The notes below the pieces were generated by a model. That model was not told the origin of the DNA. It saw nothing but the letters and a program-made list of their open reading frames with translations, and made no database searches. Below, one piece after another: positions 53,196-62,399 of a stretch of 64,000 nt of DNA (position 1 is its first letter; each line of letters opens with the position of its first letter). The stretch comes from Neoceratodus forsteri (Eukaryota > Chordata > Ceratodontiformes > Ceratodontidae), in NCBI GenBank assembly GCA_016271365.2, contig CM028131.1, positions 283,586,001 through 283,650,000 on the forward strand, read 5' to 3'. Position numbers and translations under genes: made by a program.

Positions 53196-53608
53196 CTTAC
53201 CAAAGTAAACACAGGGTATTCTGGGTAATAAAGTGGGAAGGGAATCCCTATAAATTAGTATGTATTTGCACAGTATACTTATTTTGTCTATGCTTATGAA
53301 GCAAGGCAGTGGACATGACGGACTTCAGTCGCTTCTTATATTATTTGCAGTATATATGTTACCACATGTATATTACCTAGCAGATGTCAAGAATCAGAAG
53401 CCTGGCTGCTGCATTCTGTTCTAGCTGCACATGGTCAAGTTGGTTTGCAGGAAGGCCTTTCTTCTAGAGCACATTGCAATAGTCTAGATGTGCTGTAATA
53501 TACACATGGATGACAGTTCTAAGAGCCTTGGGCTTCAGGGAGATGTTCAACCTAGAATTTTTAAAAATAAAATGTCATTGCAATTTTAAAAATCTCAGTA
53601 CATAGAGG
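53196..53608. other. Unassigned stretch between solo LTRs
   Basis: 53400-53530 (cattctgttctagctgcaca, cacattgcaatagtctagat, catggatgacagttc) has the look of an old dispersed repeat, but I cannot name it. Confidence 0.4.
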
Positions 53609-55226
53609 TGTAACCCCCCTGCGAATGGGGGTTCCCAAAAGACTTCCAGGAGCTTGCTTGAATGCTCCAAGCCTGAATGGTGTTTGGCATTTAAGCCATT
53701 TATCAGTGAGTGTTTTTAGAACCTCTGGTACTGTCTCTTTAAGAGCTGTCTGCTTGCAGACATAATTAGTTTGTATGGGGGACTGTGTGTTTCTTTGATT
53801 GAGTACCACCAAACTGCTGCCAATTCACTTCATTTTGCAGTCACTAGGAGTGCAAAGGGAACCTATCTGAAAGATGTAACTGTTTGCCAGAAATTATTTA
53901 GAGTAATAATGAAATTACAGTTTGTCTAACCTGCTTTCTTTGCAGTCAGAACTGTTCTGCTAGTTCCCCATTCTAGTTTTGAACTGCTGAACTGGACCAA
54001 TCAGTGTGGGGTAAGCTAGCTCTAAAATGGTGCCTTGGACGAATCAGAACTTGGACTCATAATCTGAGCCAGCCACAAGAGGATTGTATGGGCAGTGACT
54101 CTGGGAGATGTAGTTTAGACTTCAGTGCCTTTTGGACCAACAGCAGCAGTCTATTGTGAGTGACAGCCAATCCAGTCAAGAACTTGAGGAACTCAGAGGA
54201 AGTGCCGGTTTTGTCGGTTGGAGTTTCAGTTGAGCTTTGGCAGTGAAGAAGGAAGGAGCCCTGTGCTTTTCAGTGTGCAGTTTTAGTCAAAAAGCGTGTG
54301 TAAGGCCCAGAGTTCCGGTCTGCAGCTTGTGGAACAGCTTGTTGGGACTGAATCCGTCCTGTGAAAAGAATCAAAGGATCTCTGAAGAGTAGAAACCAGG
54401 CTCACCTGTAGAAGACTGGAGGAATTGCTGAAAATTACACTGGTCTGTCAGGAACTGAATCTGCTGTGTGTTCTCCCGGTATTGTGCAGTAATGCGATCG
54501 GGATACAGATGCAGCCTGCCTGGTATAGTGCTTTCTTTATATGGATGTGTGAAGAGGTTTGTGTACCTCAAGTGAGCCCTGCTGACATTGAAGGACCCTA
54601 TCTTATTTGGAGGTCGTGAGTACTAATTCAGGGTCACTCCTGTTGAATTGCCACATTAAATCCAAATGGAATTACTGTACTGCTGACTGTTTAATTCTCC
54701 TTTTCTCTGTGTGAAAGGGCCCCTACCAGCTGCCACGGTTTGGACTAGCCACTAGGGCTTGGGTACCCAGGGACAGTAACTGATAGGGATAGGCCTGTGC
54801 ACAGAGCCATGGTAGATTATTAGAGGGATAAGCTAATTAACCTGATTTCCCCGTCCTTGTTATATCCCCTAAATAAATCAGAGCTGCTTGTTTCAGCAAA
54901 GTTATACTGCCTGAGGTATTGTCTATGTTAAAGTACTGTACTGTGATTGTTGCACTGTATCTCATTTCACAGGAGGTCCCAGTGCCGAGAACCAGACCTG
55001 GGGATAAGTGTATACTGTGAAGGTAATTCTGATATATTGTGTGGGCCACTAGTGGGAAGAAAGGGGGGTTGCAGTGTCCCAGAGGGCTGTGACCAAGTTA
55101 GTTTAACTATTGCAAACCCTGACCTCTGGGTGGAGGCACCCGCCATTGGCTCCAGGCCCCTCAACCTGTTAGTGGCAAATCAGGCAGGGGTAGTAGCCCC
55201 TGGGATAGCGCCATCTAGGGGTTACA
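53609..55226 (+). mobile_element. Solo LTR of the PNMA-type gypsy family, opposite orientation
   Basis: 1618 bp starting TGTAACCCCCC and ending AGGGGTTACA, the reverse orientation of 5534-7389. A perfect 4-bp duplication GAGG flanks it (53605-53608 and 55227-55230). A sense-strand AATAAA lies at 54872-54877. Confidence 0.9.
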
Positions 55227-55344
55227 GAGGTATAACTGACAATGTTAACATCATAGATATTGATTGACATAAAATGAAGTAGACCAACTAGTAACATCCA
55301 AACTTTACTGCATGAGATACAACTACCCCCTCACCCACTGCTCT

Positions 55345-56480
55345 TTCCTTTCTAACATACTAATTGCCAGCAGATAAGGCCTTATGGTCTATCGAGTCTG
55401 CTCGAACCTCAGATCCCTAGTTGGGTGCCGAGGCCCTCCCCCCCCCTTGTGTTCCAGAAACCCCTATCATCCATCCCCACCCCCCTAGGCCAGGAAATCA
55501 TCTGATACATCTACTTTCTGTGTCTGTCCCACCCTCTCTTGAAGCCCTCCACTGTGGATCTCTGAACCAGCTCGCCAGGCAGCACATTCCAAGGGTCTAC
55601 CGCCCTCTCAGTGAAAAACCTCCTCCTCATTCCCCCCTCATCCTTCCACCTTCCAACTTCAAACCATGCCCTCTGGTGATACCTCCCTGCTTTAGTCTAA
55701 AGATCCCCTCCATGTTTACTCTATTCCCTTGAGGTACTTGAAGACCTCAATCATGTCCCCCCATCTCTCCTCTCCTCCAATGAAAACAGGCAGAGCTCCT
55801 CAAGTCTGTCCTCATACGTCAAATCCCCTAGTCCTCGTATCATCTTAGTTGCCATCGTCTGTACCCTCTCCAGGAGCTGTATGTCCCTTTTCAAGTGTGG
55901 TCTCCAGTACTGTACACAGTACTCTAGGTGTGGTCTAACCAGTCCATTGTACAGCAGCAGAATCACTTCCCTGCTCCTAGAGGTGATCCCCCTTACAATG
56001 CATCCCAACATCCTGTTTGCCTTGCTAGCCACTCTCCTGCACTGCTCAGAGTTCTTCATACATGCATCCACCATGACCCCTAGGTCTTTTTCCCCTGTTG
56101 AGGCCTCCAGCGCCTCCCCTCCCAGGGTGTACCTCTGTTTAGGGTTTCCCCACCCAAGATGTAACACCTTGCACTTGGTGATATTGAAATTTAATTTCCA
56201 TGTGTGAGCCCAGCTTTCCAGGGTGTCCAGGTCCCCTTGCAGGGCCAACCCCCCCTCTTCCACCTCAACTACTGCTCCCATCTTGGAGTCATCAGTGAGG
56301 AGACTCATTTCACACCCTATACCCTCCCTGATGTCCGATATGTATGCGTTAAACAGGATCGGACCCAGGACTAAGCCCTGCGGTACCCCACTACCGACCT
56401 CTCTAGGGTTCGAGGGCTCCCCACCGACCACTACTCTCTGGGTGTGTCCAGCTACCCAGTTTTCAATCCATCTGACCATC
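55345..56480 (-). mobile_element. CR1 LINE, third subfamily, 5'-truncated
   Basis: The 3' UTR starts near 55351 (plus: taattgccagcagataagg), then ORF2 at 56482-55751. It contains the RT C-terminal half and is truncated at about 56480, where an L2 fragment of opposite orientation starts. This is the most intact CR1 coding stretch in the window. Confidence 0.88.
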
Positions 56481-56482
56481 AA
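55751..56482 (-). pseudogene. CR1 reverse transcriptase C-terminal half, 243 codons
   Basis: RWIENWVAGHTQRVVVGG and VGSGVPQGLVLGPILFNAYI are followed by CEMSLLTDDSKMGAVV, in which the usual FADDTK box is LTDDSK; both Asp residues remain. Then DLDTLESWAHTWKLNFNITKCKVLHLG and the C-terminal [26 protein letters not shown]. Uninterrupted for 243 codons, but lacking the endonuclease and the first half of RT. The first codons may be a chance extension across the junction. Confidence 0.85.
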
Positions 56483-56772
56483 AGGGCCTCTCTCCTCTCA
56501 AACTCCCTCTCCACAACTGCACTTGCAACTAATTTTTTCCTCCTCTTGACTCCTCTCTTAACCCATCTAATTTACCCCCATTCTAAATCCTACCCTGCAT
56601 CTTTTGCCCTCTCTATGGGCGACCTACATTTTAAGTAAATTTTTTCAACTATATCACACCCTTCTCACCACTTATATTTGCACCAATTCATATCACTGGA
56701 TACTGGTCACCATTCACTGTTCCGCTACTACAGCTTATGGATTGTTGTACTGTTGTAATTATAGTACTTGTG

Positions 56773-56814
<42 letters not shown>

Positions 56815-57010
56815 TCTCTATATATATATATATATATTTATTGTTGTATTTCCCCTTCCTCTTCCCCTGATTGCCACATTGTTGTTATGTTGTACCTGTA
56901 TGTATATCTATTGCTGTATTTTCCCCCTTCCCCCAGGTTGCTCCTGGAAATGAGCCTCGGCTCAGTGTGCCCTCCTGGTGAAACATTTTTAAATAAAATA
57001 AAATAAATAA
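56481..57010 (+). mobile_element. L2 LINE 3' end, 5'-truncated
   Basis: A pyrimidine-rich 3' UTR with (CT)n and (TA)n runs, then TCCTGGTGAAAC and the tail AAATAAAATAAAATAAATAA at 56990-57010. A small stem GAGCCTCGGCTC lies at 56952-56963. It is the same tail family as L2 copies C and D. It abuts the truncated 5' end of the CR1 on its left. Confidence 0.75.
56774..56837. repeat. (TC)n-(TA)n compound microsatellite
   Basis: A TC run with a few TTTC interruptions, followed by about nine TA units. Confidence 0.9.
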
Positions 57011-57052
57011 AACTAAGATGGTAAACCACTTTTCCTGATAATCGTATATGTT

Positions 57053-57472
57053 GGAAAATGCTGCTTACCTGCTAGCACTCTCTTCTTGCTAGTGCCTATG
57101 CTCCCGGTTAGTGGTTCTATATTAAAAAAAATAATTTTTGAACTTAGTTTGGGTAGTTATATTTAAGTTTTAAACAGTGCCTGCAAACTTCCATTTTGAA
57201 AGGCTGCCAGCAGCCATGTCGTGGGAGCCACCCATTCCCTTGCCTGGAATATGCTAATATGCCCCTGCTGATTCAGCGCATTAGTCAGCAGGGGCATATA
57301 GCATATCCCAGGTGAGAGAGGGAGGGAGCGGTTCCCATGAGATGGCTGTCGGCAGTCTTTAAAAATGGAAATTTGCTGGAGCTGTTTAACATGTAAGTAT
57401 AACTACCTAAACTAAACTAATCTGGGGCATATGCACTAGCAGGAGAGCACCAATAGGTAAGCAGTGTTTGCC
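57053..57472. mobile_element. Palindromic foldback element (420 bp)
   Basis: The arms 57053-57271 and 57285-57472 are inverted copies around a 13-nt loop. Matching words: CTGCTTACCT / its complement at 57456, GTAGTTATA, TTAAACAG, GCAGCCAT and ATATGCCCCTGCTGA / TCAGCAGGGGCATAT at the centre. No coding capacity; a non-autonomous DNA element. Confidence 0.85.
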
Positions 57473-57940
57473 TTTAAATCCCATAGTGGCATGATAGCAC
57501 AAATATCCTGTAGTTAGGGCTAAGAAGGCACATTAATGTTAACCCCCTGTTATTGTATGTGTTTTTAACTCAGCTGTCCTTAAACAGAATAACCTAAAAT
57601 TTGGCATGCACGTCTATGTTATCTTGATCCTGAAAATTTATAGTGAATAGTACAGTGGTTTAAAAGTTCTAGAAGGCTGAAAACATGAAAAAATGTTCTT
57701 TGTAAGACTGTTTTTCTTGCTCACAAATAGCTAATAAAAAGGCACAAATGTGAAATCTGAAACTTTCAGGTTTGTAACATTTTGGGCCAAGAATGGCAGT
57801 TTGCTTTTGGGTTAAACTGGAAAATGCATAGCATTTAAATTAACAAAATAGGATTGCAGTTTTGTTTTTCGCAACATTTTCATTAGGCATTTTTTACAAA
57901 TGCAGTGGTGCCCATTTTCATGTCTCAGTCATTTTCATGA
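57473..57940. other. Unassigned AT-rich flank
   Basis: No domain recognised. The last 31 bases (57910-57940) resemble 60451-60480 and may be part of the CR1 target duplication. Confidence 0.5.
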
Positions 57941-60170
57941 GAATGGCAATTAGAATGGCAGAAAAAGGGGAGATATTGCTGATGGGTGATCTGAATATGC
58001 CAGATGTTAACTGGAGTGCAGTTGCAGCAACCACTTCGAAGAGTGGGGTTATTCTAGATGCCCTACAGGAGGCATGCCTTAGACAACTAGTATTGGAGCC
58101 CACTTGAGAGGGAGCAATCTTATACCTGGTTCTCTCAAATAGAAATGGAGAGAGGATCACAGATGTAGAAATGGGTAGCCATCTGGGAACTAGCGACCAT
58201 CGAACAGTATGGTTCACAATAAACACAGCAATAGAGTCAAGCCATACAAAGGCAAAAGTACTGGACTTTAGGAGGGCTGACTTTGCCAAAATGGGTGAGT
58301 GCCTAAGGAATGCACTAGCAAATGGGCAGGAAGGAGGGGTGGAAGAACAATGGGGGAATAATAAAAACTGCCATCACAGAGGTAACAAGCCTTTGTGTGA
58401 AGCAAATAAACAAAACAAAACGATGTAAGAAACCACTATGGTTCTCAAAGGAAGTGGCAGTGAAGGTTCAAGAGAAAAAGAAAGCATTCAGGAAGTACAA
58501 GGAATCACAGAAGGAGCAGGACAGAGAACTGTATCAGTTAAAGCAAAAGGAAGCTGGGAAGGCAGTCAGAACAGCAAAGGCCCAAACCGAGGAAAAGATA
58601 GCCAACTCAGTTAAGAAGGGGGATAAAACCTTTTATAGGTACATCAGGGAGCGAAGGGAGACCAAGGGAGGGATAGTGAGTCTTAATAAAGGGGAGGGTG
58701 CGCAGAGGGTGACTGTGAAAAGACAGAGATTCTAAACCAATATTTTTGCTCAGTATTTACAAATGAAGAGGGGGAGGTACCTAAAACAAACAGTAGAAAC
58801 ACTCTGGATACAGAAGTTGATACCAGCCCATTTACAGAAGAAAGGGTTCTGAAAGAACTCTTAAAACTGAAGGTGGACAAAGCAATGATGCCTGATGGGA
58901 TTCATCCCAGAATTCTAAAAGAACTAAGGGTAGAACTAGTGACACCACCGACTACCCTCTTTAACAAATCATGGGAGGATGGGGTGGTACCCGAGGACTG
59001 GAGGAGGGCAGATGTGATTCCCCTTAACAAAAGTGGAAGCAAGGCAGAAGCAGGAAACTACAGATCTGTTAGTTTAACCTCAGTGATAGGGACAATGATG
59101 GAATCACTTCTGAAGGAAAGAATTGTAGAGTATCTAGAGGCCAGAGGGGCACAGGACCCAAGGCAGCATGGATTCACAGCGGGAAGGTCATGCCAGACGA
59201 ATCTGATAGATTTCTTTGACTGGGTGACCAAAGTAGTAGATCAGGGAGGGGCTATGGACATGGCCTACCTAGACTTTAGCAAGGCATTTGACACAGTCCC
59301 ACACAAAAGATTAATATACAAGTTAGCCAGCCTGGGAGTGGGTCCCAAGATGACAGCCTGGGTAAAGAATTGGCTGGAGAATAGGACACAGAGAGTAATA
59401 GTAAATGGAGTCCACTCTGAAGAAAGGGGGTTACTAGTGGGGTACCACAGGGTTCAGTATTAGGACCGGTCCTCTTCAATGTCTTTATAAGTGACATTGC
59501 AGAGGGACTGGAAGGAAAAGTATGTCTCTTTGCAGATGATACAAAGATCTGCAACAGAGTTGATGCACAAGGTGGGGTGGAAAGGATGAGAAGGGACTTG
59601 GCAAGGTTAGAGGAATGGTCAAATGTATGGCAGCTTAGATTCAGTGCTAAGAAGTGTAAGGTAATGCACCTGGGAAACAAAACCCAGGGGAAGAGTACAC
59701 AATGGGGGGTGAGATACTAACAACAACAAAATGGAAAGGGACCTGGGGTAGTCATATCAGATGACCTAAAGGTGGGCAAGCAATGTGAGAGGGCAGCAAG
59801 GAGGGCTGGGGGGATACTGGGATGCATAGAGAGAGACATCACCAGTAGAAAACAGGAAGTTATTATCCCTCTGTACAGACAGCTGGTGAGACCCCATCTG
59901 GAGTACTGCATGCAGTTCTGGAGACCCAATCTCTGCAAAGACATAGACAGGATGGAAGCTGTCCAGAGGAGGGCAACTAAAATGGTGCAGGGTCTGCACC
60001 GGAAGACATTTGAAGAGAGACTTAAGGAGCTTAATATGTATAGCCTCGAGCAAAGGAGGGAGCGGGAGGACATGATAGAAACTCTCAAGTACCTCAAGGG
60101 AATCAACAAAGTCCAAGAGGGTAGCATCTTTCAAAAAGAGAGGTGTACAAGAACAAGGGGCACAATTTGA
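57941..60170 (+). pseudogene. CR1 ORF2: partial endonuclease plus reverse transcriptase
   Basis: The late endonuclease (KGEILLMGDLNMPDVNWSA, GSHLGTSDHRTVWFTI) is followed by a charged linker (58322-58735), then RT at 58873-59463: DKAMMPDGIHPRILKELR, VPEDWRRADVIPLNKSGSK, QHGFTAGRSCQTNLIDFFD, MAYLDFSKAFDTVPHKRL. A frameshift at about 59430-59440 (GLLVGYH in place of VTSGVPQG) precedes GSVLGPVLFNVFISD and the catalytic CLFADDTKICN at about 59526-59556, which is intact. The C-terminus is at 59772-60170 ([26 protein letters not shown]). Several frameshifts or stops disable it. Confidence 0.88.
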
Positions 60171-60450
60171 AAATAGAGGGCGTGCAGGAGGTAATTTAAG
60201 GAGTATTTTTTTTCAGAGAGGGTTGTGGATGCATGGAATGGCCTTCCGGAGGAAGGTTGTGAGTCAAAAACAGTGGTGGAATTCAAGCATGCATGGGACA
60301 GTCATAAGGCAATTCTAGGGGGTGGGGATAGGAAGAAGTAGGCTGCTGATTAACTAGGATCTGCAGCTTATCCATTAGGTAAGGAAATGGGCAGACTGGG
60401 TGGGCCAAGCGGTCCTTATCTGCCATCAAATTCTATGTTTCTATGTAAAA
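57941..60450 (+). mobile_element. CR1 LINE, 2.5-kb copy
   Basis: It runs from late endonuclease to the 3' tail (ATTCTATGTTTCTATG at 60430-60446). Endonuclease, linker, RT, C-terminus and 3' UTR are all present in order. Flanks at 57910-57940 and 60451-60480 begin with the same GCCCATTTTC and are similar over about 30 bp, a possible long target duplication. It is very close in sequence to the copy at 61018. Confidence 0.9.
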
Positions 60451-60480
60451 GCCCATTTTCGTGACTCTATGCATTCATGA

Positions 60481-61017
60481 AATCAGAGAAAAACTGTTTT
60501 CAGACATGATAATTTTTGCTCAGCTTCTGCTATAAAACATCCAAGAGCTTAAATGTGAAACTTGTGTCACTGAGAGTATGGACAAAGGATATCAATTTTA
60601 CTTTGTTTTTAAAAAGAGGATAAATGTTCTGACCCCAGGAATCCCTTGCATAGGCAGCTCCAGAAGCAAATGATTTGATACCTTTTAATCTAAATCTAGA
60701 TTGCATAAGCAGCAGCATCTGTCATGAGAGTGCTGCACTAGAGATAGAAATCTATGCTAACAGGGTTTTTGTCCATGAGGTGATGTAAGTTATATTTATG
60801 CAATGTGTTGATGTCAGGAAGTCAGGTGCAATGATGATGGACTGTTAGAGAAAATGTGATATTAACTTTCAGAGGGGGTCACTTTTGATAAGGGCAAGGT
60901 AGTTATGCTTGTGATAATGGGAATATTAGGAAAGTATGAGGTCTACGCAGAAGTGGAGTACAAATATGCACAGTTTCATAAGTATGTGCTCAGAGTGCAG
61001 GCAAAGAAAACAGTCCA
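60481..61017. other. Unassigned stretch between two CR1 copies
   Basis: AT-rich, no coding signal, no repeat edge recognised. Confidence 0.5.
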
Positions 61018-61617
61018 GTAGAAAACAGGAAGTTATTATCCCTCTGTACAGACAGCTGGTGAGACCCCATCTGGAGTACTGCATGCAGTTCTGGAGACCC
61101 AGTCTCCGCAAAGACATAGACAGAATGGAAGCTGTCCAGAGGAGGGCAACTAAAATGGTGCAGGGTCTGCACCGGAAGACATATGAAGAGAGACTTAAGG
61201 AGCTTAATATTTATAGCCTCGAGGAAAGGAGGGGGGGGGACATGATAGAAACTTTCAGGTACCTCAAGGAATCAACAAAGTCAAGAGGGTAGCATCTTTC
61301 AAAAAGAGGTGTGCAAGAACAAGGGCACAATTTGAAGATAGAGAGAGTGACTCAGAGGTAATTTAAGAAGTATTTTTCACAGAGAGGGTTGTGGATGCAT
61401 GGAGCAGGCCTTCCTGAGGAGGTTATGGAGTCAAAAACAGTGGTGGAATTCAAGCATGCATGGGCCAGTCATAAAGGCAATTCTGGGGGTTAGGAAGAAG
61501 TAGGCTGCTGGTTAACTAGGATCTGCAGCTTATCCATTAGGTAGGAAATGGGCAGACTGGGTGGGCCAAGCGGTCCTTATCTGCCATCAAATTCTATGTT
61601 TCTATGTTTCTATGTTT
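61018..61617 (+). mobile_element. CR1 LINE, 0.6-kb truncated copy
   Basis: It starts at AGTAGAAAACAGG and matches 59841-60446 closely, with small deletions in the C-terminal coding part (61260-61400). It ends in TTCTATG repeats at 61592-61617. The ORF2 piece is [26 protein letters not shown]. Confidence 0.9.
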
Positions 61618-61702
61618 TAAATGTGATCACGAGGTTTGTTTTTAGAAATAGGTAAAAATAGCGATACATGCAATTAATAGAAAGATAGATAATTACATAG
61701 AC

Positions 61703-61739
<37 letters not shown>

Positions 61740-61742
61740 CAG
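61703..61742. repeat. (TA)n-(GA)n compound microsatellite
   Basis: About ten TA units followed by about eight GA units. Confidence 0.9.
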
Positions 61743-61764
61743 ACGGCATAGGAATGGTAGTGAA

Positions 61765-62130
61765 GTATTGTAGTGACGTCAACCCCACTCCCACCCCGCA
61801 GACATGGAGAGGCATTGGGGTGTGCCTTTGGGTCATTGCCCATAACACTCACACCATTTCACCTCACCATACCCTGCAGACACAGACAAGAGTCGAGGTA
61901 CACCTTGGGGTTTTCAAACTTTACACTCACCCCATTCCATAAGGAAATACACTGAAATGAGTACAGTTTAAGAGAATGGAGTGAACTTTGGGTCTGAAGA
62001 GTCAAAGGCACACCTCGATACCTGTCACTGACTGCAGGGTGGGGATGGGAGTGGAATGGTGTGAGCATTACTGTTGACAGTCCCAAGTCACACCCCTGAT
62101 GCCTGTCAGTCCCTACAGTGCAGGGTGTTA
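61765..62130. repeat. Inverted minisatellite pair
   Basis: Degenerate units of roughly 90-100 bp. On the minus strand at 61765-61935 and on the plus strand at 61985-62130 they share ACTTTGGGTC-like, GGCACACCCC, ATGCCTGTC, CTGCAGGGTGGG and AATGGTGTGAG in the same order. The two arms face each other around about 50 bp. Confidence 0.6.
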
Positions 62131-62349
62131 TGGTTAGAAACCCTAATGCCCTGGGCGTTTCTTGGTATTTTCACTCCAAGTTTTCAGCATGTGCTTTTTG
62201 TGACACCACTGCATGAACAGTGACACTATCAGTTCATTAGCTGAAAGGAGATTTTGTACAGTGACTGTTCCATTTGGCACCACAGGTGCAAAACACATTT
62301 TGAACAGGATATAAAAAAATGACAGCTGTACATTTTTTACTTCAGTAAC

Positions 62350-62350
62350 A

Positions 62351-62392
<42 letters not shown>
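62350..62392. repeat. (CA)n microsatellite
   Basis: About 21 uninterrupted CA units. Confidence 0.95.
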
Positions 62393-62395
<3 letters not shown>

Positions 62396-62399
62396 CACA

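Noticed and set aside
56737..57006. Ser-Leu and Tyr-Ile repeat peptide
   Set aside because: Translation of the (TC)n and (TA)n microsatellite.
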